Source: CBDCAS01 sp965214015
Lineage (GTDB): Bacteria > Pseudomonadota > Gammaproteobacteria > Coxiellales > Coxiellaceae
Direction: 5' to 3'
Length of the DNA stretch: 64,000 bases
Assembly (NCBI GenBank): GCA_965214015.1
Contig: CBDCAS010000018.1
Location: forward strand, 106,396-170,395
The translations under genes and the position numbers were made by a program. Positions 24,121 through 32,698 of this stretch are shown here, in pieces (the stretch's first letter is position 1; each line of letters begins with the position of its first letter). Under the pieces are notes generated by a model that saw only the letters and a program-made list of their open reading frames with translations, made no database searches and was not told where the DNA came from.

Positions 24121-25073
24121 ATGCCAGCAGCTTATCCACTAGAACTACGGCAACGAGCCGTTTCCCATTATCGAAAAGGTGGGAGTACGCAACTTGAAAC
24201 AGCTGAACTATTCAAAATTGGCATAGCGACGTTACGTATTTATTTGCGTCGTGATGAACAAAATGATTTAGCCCCCAAACCTTATCAACGTGGTAGAAAG
24301 CCTGTCATATCAGGAAATCACCTGCAAAAAATTGAGAGTTGGGTAACGGATAAACCTGATATTCGAGTTAAGCATCTGTGTAAAAAATATAAGCACTATT
24401 ACAAAAAAACGGTGAGTCAATCGATGATGTCTCGCGCTTTAAAAACATTAGCGATAACGCGAAAAAAGAAAAGTCTTTTTGCACAGGAGCAGTTACGTCC
24501 GGACGTCGAAAAAAAAGACAGGCGCACATAAAAAAATATAAGGACGTTGACCCAGAACGCCTGATTTTTATTGATGAAATGGGGGCTTACCTGAATATGG
24601 TGCTCAATTATGCACGTGCGCCAATCGGACAACGCGTGCATATGCCGAAGCCATTTAATCGTGGTATGAAACTTTCGGTCATTGGTGCAATATCAACAGC
24701 ACGCGTTGAAGCTTCATTGTATGGACCATGGGCAACTGATGGCGATATCTTTTATCATTTCATTGCTCACGATTTATGCCCAATATTACAGCCGCATCAT
24801 ATTGTTTTACTTGATAATGTCGGCTTTCATAAGACTCAGCGTGTACAGGATGCAATACATGCTACAGGTGCGAGTATCGATTTCTTGCCCCCGTACTCAC
24901 CTGATTTTAATCCCATTGAAATGGCTTGGTCTTTTGTTAAGAATATTTTACAAGAAATAGAAGCTAGAACTTTGGCGTCGTTTCAAAAGGCACTTAAGTA
25001 TGCATTAGAAAAAATTACTGAAAACAAATTGCTTGGATGGTTTCAACATGCTGGTTACCGATCGACTAAATAG
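24121..25073 (+). CDS. IS630 transposase, two frames joined by a probable -1 frameshift
   Basis: Frame A (24121-24531, 136 residues) carries the N-terminal helix-turn-helix (LELRQRAVSHYRKGG, AELFKIGIATLRIYLRR, PYQRGRKPVI). Frame B continues to 25073 with the DDE domain: LIFIDEMGAY (first Asp), HIVLLDNVGFHKT (second Asp) and PPYSPDFNPIEMAWSFVKN (Glu). Frame B has no good start of its own before the first catalytic Asp. At 24509-24516 a run of eight A lies at the junction; slipping back one base there gives a continuous protein of about 317 residues reading EKKRQAHIKKYKDVDPERLIFIDE. Confidence 0.82.
24509..24516 (+). promoter_or_regulatory. Slippery A8 run, candidate -1 frameshift site
   Basis: GTC-GAA-AAA-AAA-GAC in frame A can re-pair one base back to read AGA-CAG in frame B. 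The frame A stop follows at 24529-24531. Such A runs are the usual programmed frameshift or transcriptional slippage sites in IS elements. Confidence 0.6.
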
Positions 25074-25160
25074 GATGGCACTATAAGAAACGCTTAAAAA
25101 CCATTCCTATTGGAAATGCCGATACACTTTTCAGAAAAAAACCATAGCAGCTGGTACATT

Positions 25161-25330
25161 TTGAAATGGCTTGGTCTTTTGTTAAGAATATTTTGAAAGA
25201 AATTGAAGCTAGGAGATTAGCGAATTTTCAAAAGGCACTTAAGTATGTGTTAGAAAAAATTACTGAAAACAAATTGCTCGGATGGTTTCAACATGCTCGA
25301 TACCAATCGACTCTATAGGATGGCGCTATA
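25161..25330 (+). mobile_element. Solo right end of a second IS630 copy
   Basis: This repeats the last 165 or so bases of the neighbouring IS630 element: GAAATGGCTTGGTC, the helix up to the transposase C-terminus, and the end TAGGATGGCGCTATA. It has diverged by some 10 % and has no 5' part. It is an older insertion that lost its left side; 76 bp separate it from the intact copy. Confidence 0.85.
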
Positions 25331-25746
25331 AAAGGTGAAGATATTATTCAATGAGCTTTAGATTTAAAAAAAAATTAATAATTCTAAATATCCAATCCCT
25401 ATTATTGCAGTAACCTCAATTTAAAAATCCTCTCGTTTCGGAAGAAGACATATAACAGTATTACTGGAAAACCTACAAGATCAGGGAAATATTAGTACAA
25501 TTATACACACTGCTCGTGCCTTGGATGTTAGCAATATTGCAACGACAGGTAAAAGTTTGTACCTCCATAATAGAAAAACAATAACAGCTTCAAGAAACAT
25601 AGTATTTGGGATCGCTATCCCTCAATGTTATGAAATGTGTGAATCGAATCAATCAGTCATATGGTATCCATATAAACACGTGTACCTTATATCAAGAAAG
25701 AAATATCTACAATCTGTCTAAAGCTATTGAGAAGAAGGAAAGTAAT
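25331..25746. other. Region without a recognised gene
   Basis: An open stretch on the plus strand (about 25440-25721) reads RRHITVLLENLQDQG, HTARALDVSNIATTGKS, LYLHNRKTITASRN and onward without a clear start codon at its beginning. It is not recognised and looks like the remnant of a gene cut by the adjacent IS630 fragments. The rest shows nothing specific. Confidence 0.35.
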
Positions 25747-26000
25747 TTCTGGTTCGTACAACCCTCCTGTGATTCGATGTGGTTGATTCCTTCATTCCAG
25801 CTTAGGTATTAAAAAAGCATCGAATCCAGGAGTTTTTTAAAATCAATGTACTCAAAAAAGAGTTTTTATGAGAAAAAAAATCACCTCATATATTTTTTAA
25901 CAATGGTTTCAAACTCTGAAGTGGCTAATATTGTTTTTAAGTAGACCTTATCAGCACCGGCACGCCGACATTTTTGAGCCACTAAATCTCCAATACTCGA
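25747..26000. repeat. Duplicated segment, copy 2 (hairpin plus receiver-gene 3' end)
   Basis: This is the partner of 20585-20840. Here the coding part is the 3' end of a complete receiver gene, so this copy is the more likely source. The hairpin and the TTCATTCCAGCTTAGGTA-type loop sequence are well conserved between copies. Confidence 0.85.
25764..25838 (+). terminator. Large hairpin with T run (copy 2)
   Basis: CTCCTGtGATTCGATG (25764-25779, one bulged T) pairs with CATCGAATCCAGGAG (25818-25832), then six T. No complete plus-strand gene ends just upstream, so its role as a plus-strand terminator is doubtful here. It sits just beyond the 3' end of the minus-strand receiver gene. Confidence 0.5.
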
Positions 26001-26288
26001 AATTATGACAATAGGCGTAGTAGTATGACCGAGAGTGATATCTTCTCGGATCTTGCGGCACACAGCTGTTCCAAGCAGATCCGGCAAGCCATAATCTAAT
26101 AGAATCAAACAGTAGCACGTTTGAGCGAGATATTCCAATGCTTGGGCACCATTGCAAGCACAGTCAAAATTAAGAGTCATCTCTTGAAGTTTTACTTGAT
26201 AGAGCTTTTGTAGATTCTCGCGATCTTCAATCACTAAAACATCCTTAATCGGTTTTTGAACCACTCTTGTTTGACCTGTTTCCATCAA
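25881..26288 (-). CDS. Stand-alone response regulator receiver protein
   Basis: This single CheY-like domain of 135 residues has acidic pocket VIEDR (residues 19-23), phospho-acceptor Asp65 in LILLDYGLPD, a Ser/Thr switch in VIISS and Lys118 in VYLKT. There is no DNA-binding or other output domain. Its length and sequence suit a partner of the hybrid kinase, taking phosphate from its Hpt domain, but pairing is inferred only from proximity. Its last 40 or so residues are duplicated as the tail of the J-domain protein at 20716. Confidence 0.85.
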   Translation of the reverse strand: MMETGQTRVVQKPIKDVLVIEDRENLQKLYQVKLQEMTLNFDCACNGAQALEYLAQTCYCLILLDYGLPDLLGTAVCRKIREDITLGHTTTPIVIISSIGDLVAQKCRRAGADKVYLKTILATSEFETIVKKYMR

Positions 26289-26693
26289 TGCACTTCCTTT
26301 CCCTTTTGATCATGAAGCAAGCAGTAATCAATCCTCATTCTTATACTATGGGCCTAAAGTCGTATGAGGACGTTATAACATCTGTTGAATACTCTCAAGC
26401 CCCACCCACCTCCTCTATCCCCCTCTTTCTAAATCAATTGAAACACGACGAATATTGTTGCATAGTTTATCGAGATAATGGTGACAAAAATCAATATAAT
26501 TTTAAATCTAAGTTCTAAATCAAATCCCTGCGGTAATTTTCATTAAAAATAAAAAAATTTGTATCTTGAAATAAATTAAGTAAGATACTTATTCATTCTA
26601 AGTAGAATAAAAATATTAATCTAAAAAAATCTAAGTCACACTAGCATAGATAAGTAATAAATTTAACCTACATTTTAATAAAAAGAGCTTACT
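26289..26693. other. AT-rich intergenic region
   Basis: About 400 bases lie between the divergent receiver gene and radical-SAM gene. The right half is extremely AT-rich and contains several candidate -10 boxes, but no single promoter stands out. An 83-codon plus-strand frame here looks random. Confidence 0.4.
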
Positions 26694-28151
26694 ATGTATA
26701 AAAAAGGATTAACCTATCTCCCACATCTCACAAAATTACATAGTGTAAGGAAGAAATTATTACTGCTATCATTAGATTGGACACGACCTAAAGACCCACC
26801 GATGTCACTAGGCCAAGCCTCTATTGTCGCTAAACTGCATCAGGAAAAAATTCCAGTTATTCCTCAATCTTGGGCAATGAATAATACATATTTTAATATT
26901 AAAAATGTCATAGAATTTGTAATGAATCATGCTGAAGAAGGAGTCGATCTCGCGATGGGTGCCTATGTTTGGCATGAACCACTGACTCAAACATTACTAA
27001 ATACCTTAAAGCAAGAGCAGTTTCCAGGAAGAGTGATATTGGGTGGTCCACAAATTAGTTACACAAAGCAAGGTTTAGAAAAATACTACCCTCAAGCAGA
27101 TGTTTTTATACGTGGTTATGGGGAAGACGCCTTGGCTAAACTGTGGTTGTCTGAACAAGAAAAACCCCCTATAGCTGGAGTCCATTATGCAGGTGAGCCC
27201 GATTTAAGCCAATCTGCTAACGTTGATTTAGAACACCTTCCTTCACCTTATCTAACGGGTATCATTAAACCGCAGCCTTTCATACGATGGGAAACACAGC
27301 GCGGCTGCCCGTTCCGGTGCGCTTTTTGTCAACATCGAGAATCAGACTCCGGTATGACACGGCGGCAACTTCAATATTCTCGTGTCAGGGAAGAAGCACA
27401 ATGGATTCTAAAGAACCCGATTATTCAAGATATTGCAATATTAGATCCAACATTTAACTCAGGGCCCAATTATATGGCCATTCTTAATCAATTAATTGAA
27501 GGAAAATACACGGGAAAGTTAGCTCTACAATGTCGTATTGAAATGGTACAAGATAAATTTTTAGAGGCTGTTGAAACCTTGAATAAAACAGCGCACGTTG
27601 TTTTAGAATTCGGTTTGCAAACTACTGATCCTACGGAAGCTAAAATTATTCAGCGACCGAACAATATGACCAAAGTGCAACATATACTCTCCCAAACCCG
27701 TGATCGCCGTATTGCAACAGAGGTTTCCTTAATCTTTGGCTTACCCAATCAAACTGTTCAGTCTTTCAAGGAATCCATTGAATTTTGCAAAGATTATGGT
27801 GTCCCAACGATCTATGCATACCCTCTTATGTTATTACGAGGCACACCATTGCATGCTAAAAAAGAGCAACTACAACTAATAGAATCTAGTGATTTAGATT
27901 TACAAATTGATCGTATACAAGAAAATATTCCACACGTTGTGGCAAGTCCTAGTTTTAGTTATAAAGACTGGTGCTTGATGGCTAAGATGGCTGAATCATT
28001 AGATCAATATAATAAGAAAAAAAGCAAAGAATTAAAAGCAAAAACAACATCTTTTCAAAAAATGCAAGCAACGCTTAATTCTATGTCATTTTGGCACCAC
28101 TCTAATAATCAACCAGTAGAACAACAACAATCATCTTCTCGCCCGTCCTAA
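26694..28151 (+). CDS. B12-binding-domain radical SAM enzyme
   Basis: This 485-residue protein has an N-terminal Rossmann region (20-145; LLLLSLDW, SLGQASIVAKLHQEKIPV, VDLAMGAYVW, RVILGGPQISYTKQG, YPQADVFIRGYGEDAL) of the cobalamin-binding type found in methyltransferase-like radical SAM enzymes. The 4Fe-4S motif is C205-P-F-R-C209-A-F-C212. The GGP loop and FGLQTTDP and LIFGLPNQT segments follow the usual barrel order. The Gln/Ser-rich C-terminal tail is unusual. The true cobalamin dependence is uncertain, since the His that ligates cobalt is not evident. It stands alone near the NRPS island, so a tailoring role is possible. Confidence 0.78.
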   Translation: MYKKGLTYLPHLTKLHSVRKKLLLLSLDWTRPKDPPMSLGQASIVAKLHQEKIPVIPQSWAMNNTYFNIKNVIEFVMNHAEEGVDLAMGAYVWHEPLTQTLLNTLKQEQFPGRVILGGPQISYTKQGLEKYYPQADVFIRGYGEDALAKLWLSEQEKPPIAGVHYAGEPDLSQSANVDLEHLPSPYLTGIIKPQPFIRWETQRGCPFRCAFCQHRESDSGMTRRQLQYSRVREEAQWILKNPIIQDIAILDPTFNSGPNYMAILNQLIEGKYTGKLALQCRIEMVQDKFLEAVETLNKTAHVVLEFGLQTTDPTEAKIIQRPNNMTKVQHILSQTRDRRIATEVSLIFGLPNQTVQSFKESIEFCKDYGVPTIYAYPLMLLRGTPLHAKKEQLQLIESSDLDLQIDRIQENIPHVVASPSFSYKDWCLMAKMAESLDQYNKKKSKELKAKTTSFQKMQATLNSMSFWHHSNNQPVEQQQSSSRPS

Positions 28152-28207
28152 AGATCTTAGCACTGGGAGCTCTGGAAAACGCTATTGTTGCAAAAGCTGG
28201 AACGATA

Positions 28208-30799
28208 TTAAAATCCCCATCTTGAATAAGTTTTTAAAGGATATCCTGCATCCATTTTGTTTGAAGAATCATCATAGCGACGATACGTTCCATTGGAAAA
28301 AAAGAAGTAAGTTTTATCAGGATGTAGACTATATTTTATTATCCCTATAATATTTCTTACTTCCCAAGCATTTAAACCCCATGTCGTTGAATCTCGTGGA
28401 CCAGCCACCATTTTGTCTTCTTGTCCATCGTATTTATAATAGGTCCCATTACAAATAAAGATATAGACATATCTAGAAAAAGTGTCTTCTAAATTATCAA
28501 TAGATCCACAAATGTTTTGAGCATCCTGCCTAGGGATATTCCAATTAGCCGCTGTATCTTTAGGGTTTCCGTTTAGCTTATCACCCTTGAGCTGCAAATA
28601 AGTCCCATTTTTTAAGAAAAGATATCGCTTATCAGGGTATTTATCTAATTCAACAGCACCGCTTATAAGAGTTGCTTGCTTATGCGTGATCCCCCAGGCA
28701 CTTAAATCTGATGTATATTCATATTGATCTGTATTGTTATTAAATCTTGCATAGTGACCTGTTTTTAAAAAGAAATAAGTGTATTTATCTTGATAGTATT
28801 TGGTGCTTAATATGGCTTTTATATTTGCTGACTGATGTAATTTTTCATAAGCTTTATAAATTCCGTGATGCGGTAAAAAAGCATACAATTCATCTGTTAG
28901 AGAGTTAATAGATAACAAGTTGATACCTCTGTTACCTTTTAAAGGTAGATTCTGGTTGTAGATTTTCCAGGTCTCTTTAGTTTCTGGGAACCCAGTTCTC
29001 ATTAAATAAGATCTGTCAGTTTCTCTATCATAACCTGCAGCGTATAGATAGTTATTTGACGCTTCAAATACTTTATCGTCATTCTTATTACTAACTCCTC
29101 CTGCATTAGTAATAAGTGTCCAGGAATTATTAGATTCTAATCGATAAATATTGTAAGGACGGTAGAAGATGGTACCCGTAATAGCATATAGGTAACCATG
29201 AGAGAGTAGTATCTTATTCACTCCCTGTACAGTAAAGCTTGTGTCCACTTTTTGCCAACGCGTACTATCTGGATTTAATTTATATATTAAACCTGTTGGG
29301 CCACCTAAGGCATATACTGTTCCATCAAAGTTTATACAAAACATTTTTACATAAACTGGAAGATTGTAAGTGATTTGAGTCCATGTTTTAGCATCTTTAG
29401 CTAATTTATAGACATCACGATTTACACTTAGATACAAATTATTTTTATAATCAATATTTAGTCCAAAAAAGTTATTATAAGCACTTAGATTATAAGTGAT
29501 ATCTTTTAATCTATTTTGGGGATTGTATTCAAACACTTTGTTATTAGTGGTCACCAAATAAAACTTAGTTTTATCTTTACTCGTTTTAACAGCTTTTAAT
29601 GAGGCCCCTTCAAGCTGCACTGAAATATCATTCCATTGTTCATTAGGCCCTGCTTTTAACTGAAGTAATATATTATCATTAAATGCGTATAAATTACCTT
29701 CATTATCTGAAAATAAACCCTTAAAAGATTCTTCTGTTACTCCATTTTGAATTATTTTCTTCCAACTAGTACTGCCTATTTTACGTTGAAATAAATTATT
29801 TTTTGCAGCTACATAAATAGATTGATTATCATAATAGACAATATGACCCTTTGATAGATCATCATTTAGGTAACTCACCCATACACGTGTATTACTGTCA
29901 TATTTAAAAAGGCCCTGATCATTTTGAACCATCAAAGCATTGTCATAGTAAAATATTTTATGTACTGAAAGATTATTCAGACCATTATTGAAACTTAGCC
30001 AAGAATTACTTGCCGGATTAAACTGATAAACACCTAACTTTTTTACAGTAACATATTTAGTACCGTTAAGTGCTATAATCATGCCATTTAAAACAATTTT
30101 TGGATAAAATCCTTTTATTGTAGGCAGCCCTTTAGTGCTGATACGTTGCCAACTTACTCCATCGTTTGAAGATTTGAAAAATCTTGGAGTGCCAATAGTA
30201 GGGTACATTTCTTCAGGATATACATAAATATCATTTTTATAAAAATAAACACCTCCAAGCTCCATAGTGTAACGATCATCATCAGGTTTAAAGTAATTCC
30301 ATCTAAAATCATTAGGTTTTAATACATAAGAAATTGAATCTGTTGTTAAATAAAGAGTTCCTGTTGGAGAGATCCAAAATTCTTTAGGAGTCCTAAATGA
30401 TAAATTTAAACCATCTTGAAGTATAGGTTCCCATCTCTCTTGCTCTGGATTTAGTTTATATAATTTTTGCCTGCTTAAAGTGTTTTTAGAAAAAGCGTAT
30501 AGACTATTGTTGATAGTTTTGAGCTGAAGAATATCATCTCTATATTTTAGGCCTGAAAGAGTGGAGTTTAAACCTGACATGGCCTTCTCCCAATGCTCAC
30601 CCTCATCTTGGGATTTATAAATTGCTCCTCCCTTAAGACTAATGTATATATTGCCATTAACTTTACTCATCGATAATACATTGCCACCATAGGGTCCAAT
30701 AGTCTGAAAATCAGTGGTACCTGCTAGAATATTAGATGAGAAAAGTAGAAAGAAAATAACCAAGCTTGTTATTTTAATTAAATTTAAACGTTTAAACAT
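28208..30799 (-). CDS. Secreted BNR/propeller protein with C-terminal hemopexin-like repeats
   Basis: This 863-residue protein has a signal peptide at residues 1-26 (FKRLNLIKITSLVIFFLLFS, cleavage near ILAG). The first 650 residues are repeats of about 45-55 residues with Asp-box (BNR) text such as IYKSQDEGEHWEKAM and RFFKSSNDGVSWQRI, and Trp-ending blades (NPASNSWLSF, NSNTRVWVSY-like), i.e. one or two beta-propellers. The last 190 contain four hemopexin-like repeats (YFFLKTGHYARFNN, RYLFLKNGTYLQL, YVYIFICNGTYYKYD, TYFFFSNGTYRRYD, then MDAGYP). An AGGGA site lies before the ATG. It is probably exported to bind glycans or host proteins; no enzyme domain is seen. Confidence 0.8.
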   Translation of the reverse strand: MFKRLNLIKITSLVIFFLLFSSNILAGTTDFQTIGPYGGNVLSMSKVNGNIYISLKGGAIYKSQDEGEHWEKAMSGLNSTLSGLKYRDDILQLKTINNSLYAFSKNTLSRQKLYKLNPEQERWEPILQDGLNLSFRTPKEFWISPTGTLYLTTDSISYVLKPNDFRWNYFKPDDDRYTMELGGVYFYKNDIYVYPEEMYPTIGTPRFFKSSNDGVSWQRISTKGLPTIKGFYPKIVLNGMIIALNGTKYVTVKKLGVYQFNPASNSWLSFNNGLNNLSVHKIFYYDNALMVQNDQGLFKYDSNTRVWVSYLNDDLSKGHIVYYDNQSIYVAAKNNLFQRKIGSTSWKKIIQNGVTEESFKGLFSDNEGNLYAFNDNILLQLKAGPNEQWNDISVQLEGASLKAVKTSKDKTKFYLVTTNNKVFEYNPQNRLKDITYNLSAYNNFFGLNIDYKNNLYLSVNRDVYKLAKDAKTWTQITYNLPVYVKMFCINFDGTVYALGGPTGLIYKLNPDSTRWQKVDTSFTVQGVNKILLSHGYLYAITGTIFYRPYNIYRLESNNSWTLITNAGGVSNKNDDKVFEASNNYLYAAGYDRETDRSYLMRTGFPETKETWKIYNQNLPLKGNRGINLLSINSLTDELYAFLPHHGIYKAYEKLHQSANIKAILSTKYYQDKYTYFFLKTGHYARFNNNTDQYEYTSDLSAWGITHKQATLISGAVELDKYPDKRYLFLKNGTYLQLKGDKLNGNPKDTAANWNIPRQDAQNICGSIDNLEDTFSRYVYIFICNGTYYKYDGQEDKMVAGPRDSTTWGLNAWEVRNIIGIIKYSLHPDKTYFFFSNGTYRRYDDSSNKMDAGYPLKTYSRWGF

Positions 30800-31253
30800 T
30801 GGATTCCCTGCTAATTAAAAGTCCTTAAGAAAAACTACTATAATATATTTTTACAATAAAGAAAATAAACTACTTATTTATGTAATGCAGCTACATACTG
30901 CTCCAACTGAGTCAAGCGATTTCCTGCTTGCTTTAATTTTTCTCTTTCTTCATCAAAATAGCTCTTTTCGCTATTTTTTAAAGTGAAGATACTAAAAAAG
31001 CTATTCTTGCCTTAACAATTGGCACTTACTTGTGTATGAGAAGACTAAAATTTCTGACACACCATGAAGAAGCAATTCATATCATTTCAGACGGAGTGTA
31101 AGATAGGAAGCAATCAAATCTGCTAAAGTAGGTAATAATAAAAAGCTAATATTGCTAAAAGAGGTAGTTATAGCTTTATATCAATTGATTTACAAGGCTA
31201 AAAAGTATACTCTGAGCACACTATCAGCCCCACTTAAAATAACCGAGAATCAT
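30800..31253. other. Intergenic region with a small gene remnant
   Basis: The minus-strand stretch 30874-31011 encodes GKNSFFSIFTLKNSEKS, YFDEEREKLKQAGNRL and TQLEQYVAALHK before a stop, with no start codon and a stop just upstream. It looks like the C-terminal remnant of a helical protein. The end resembles the coiled C-terminus of PspC-like proteins, but weakly. The right part is the upstream region of the helicase gene. Confidence 0.35.
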
Positions 31254-32696
31254 ATGACCTCAGCTACCTCTTTTCATCCACTGAAACTAATTCCTACTCT
31301 ATTATCAGCACTCACTGAGCTAGGGTATGAAATACCAACGCCTATACAGGAAAAAAGCATTCCTATCTTAATGCAAGGCCATGATCTGTTAGCGCAAGCG
31401 CAGACTGGAACTGGAAAAACGGCAGCCTTTGCGCTCCCTATTCTATCGCATCTAGATCTGTCTTTGAAAAAGCCACAGGCTTTAATTATTACACCAACAC
31501 GCGAGCTTGCGATCCAGGTAGCTGAAGCTTTTCAAAGCTATGCAAAACATTTAAAACAATTTCATGTTACTCCTATTTATGGAGGGCAAGATTACCAAAT
31601 CCAACTACGTGCTTTAAAGCGAGGGGCTCACATTATCGTTGGCACACCAGGACGTTTAATGGATCACCTTCGTCGCAGTACTTTAGCGATCGATCATTTA
31701 AAAACGATTGTACTTGATGAAGCAGATGAAATGTTAAAAATGGGATTTATTGAAGACATTGAATGGATTCTTAATCAAATTTCTCACCATCACCAAACTG
31801 CTTTATTTTCAGCTACGATGCCAGCTTCTATTCAAAAAATTGCCAAAAAATATTTAAAAAATGCCACAAGCGTTTACATTCAACCTAAAGAAAACACGGT
31901 AAATTTAATCAAACAATCTTATATTAGCATTTCAAAAAACCAAAAAATAGAATTATTAACACGCTTTCTTGAGATAGAAGATATTCAGGCAGCTATTGTT
32001 TTTGTAAGAACGAAAAACAGCTCCAGTGAGTTAGCAGAAAAACTACAGGCTCGTGGATATGCAGCAGCAGCACTTCATGGAGATATGAGTCAAGCACTGC
32101 GTGAAAAAGTGGTTGATCGAATTAAAACGGGCTCTTTAGACATTATCGTTGCAACGGATGTGGCAGCACGTGGTATTGATGTAGATCGCATAAGCCATGT
32201 TATTAATTTTGATATCCCTTACGATGCAGAATCTTATATCCACCGTATCGGTAGGACAGGACGTGCAGGGCGCAAAGGCAAAGCCCTATTATTTGTCACA
32301 CCTCGAGAACATCGACTACTCAGTGAAATTGAACGTGCTATCCATAAAAAAATCGAGCCAATGGAACCACCCTCATTAAAAGAAATGAATAAGAAACGTA
32401 ACGAACAGCTTACTGAAAAAATCACTCATGTGATGGCAAAAGACAAACGACTAAAACCTTACTCTGCAATGATCGATAACATTGTAGAACAAAGTAACTG
32501 TACTCCTAAAGAAGTTGCCACAGCATTGGTGTACTTAATGCAACAATCAAATCCTCTACCCTCCTATGAAATAGAATCAGCAAAACCAAAACAAAAAGAG
32601 CAGCAAAAACAAACTACTCGTTACAAAAAGTCTTCTGGAAAAAAAAGGTCACGCAACAACAACCTATCGAGAAAACGTAGAAATCATTCTAAATAA
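31254..32696 (+). CDS. DEAD-box ATP-dependent RNA helicase (DeaD/RhlE-like)
   Basis: This protein of about 480 residues has all core motifs in order: Q motif (GYEIPTPIQEKSIP), AQTGTGKT, PTRELAIQ, TPGRLMDH, DEAD, SATMP, DVAARGIDVDRI and HRIGRTGRAGR. A basic, Lys/Arg-rich C-terminus follows a DeaD-like linker (TPKEVATALVYLMQQ). It would unwind structured RNA in ribosome assembly and decay. Start 31254 (MTSATSFHPLKL) is chosen because the family begins shortly before the Q motif; an in-frame extension to 31152 lacks a ribosome site. Confidence 0.9.
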   Translation: MTSATSFHPLKLIPTLLSALTELGYEIPTPIQEKSIPILMQGHDLLAQAQTGTGKTAAFALPILSHLDLSLKKPQALIITPTRELAIQVAEAFQSYAKHLKQFHVTPIYGGQDYQIQLRALKRGAHIIVGTPGRLMDHLRRSTLAIDHLKTIVLDEADEMLKMGFIEDIEWILNQISHHHQTALFSATMPASIQKIAKKYLKNATSVYIQPKENTVNLIKQSYISISKNQKIELLTRFLEIEDIQAAIVFVRTKNSSSELAEKLQARGYAAAALHGDMSQALREKVVDRIKTGSLDIIVATDVAARGIDVDRISHVINFDIPYDAESYIHRIGRTGRAGRKGKALLFVTPREHRLLSEIERAIHKKIEPMEPPSLKEMNKKRNEQLTEKITHVMAKDKRLKPYSAMIDNIVEQSNCTPKEVATALVYLMQQSNPLPSYEIESAKPKQKEQQKQTTRYKKSSGKKRSRNNNLSRKRRNHSK

Positions 32697-32698
32697 CT

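Larger units (their letters stand above)
24056..25085 (+). mobile_element. IS630-family element with TA ends
   Basis: The ends are imperfect inverted repeats: TATATCGCCATCCTAT at 24056-24071 and, read from the right, TATAGTGCCATCCTAT (25070-25085). They are bordered by TA, the normal IS630/mariner target. The length of about 1.03 kb and the two overlapping transposase frames fit the family. Confidence 0.85.

Noticed and set aside
26267..26518. Small protein of 83 codons before the radical-SAM gene
   Set aside because: It overlaps the start of the receiver gene on the other strand, lacks a ribosome site and has no recognisable sequence.
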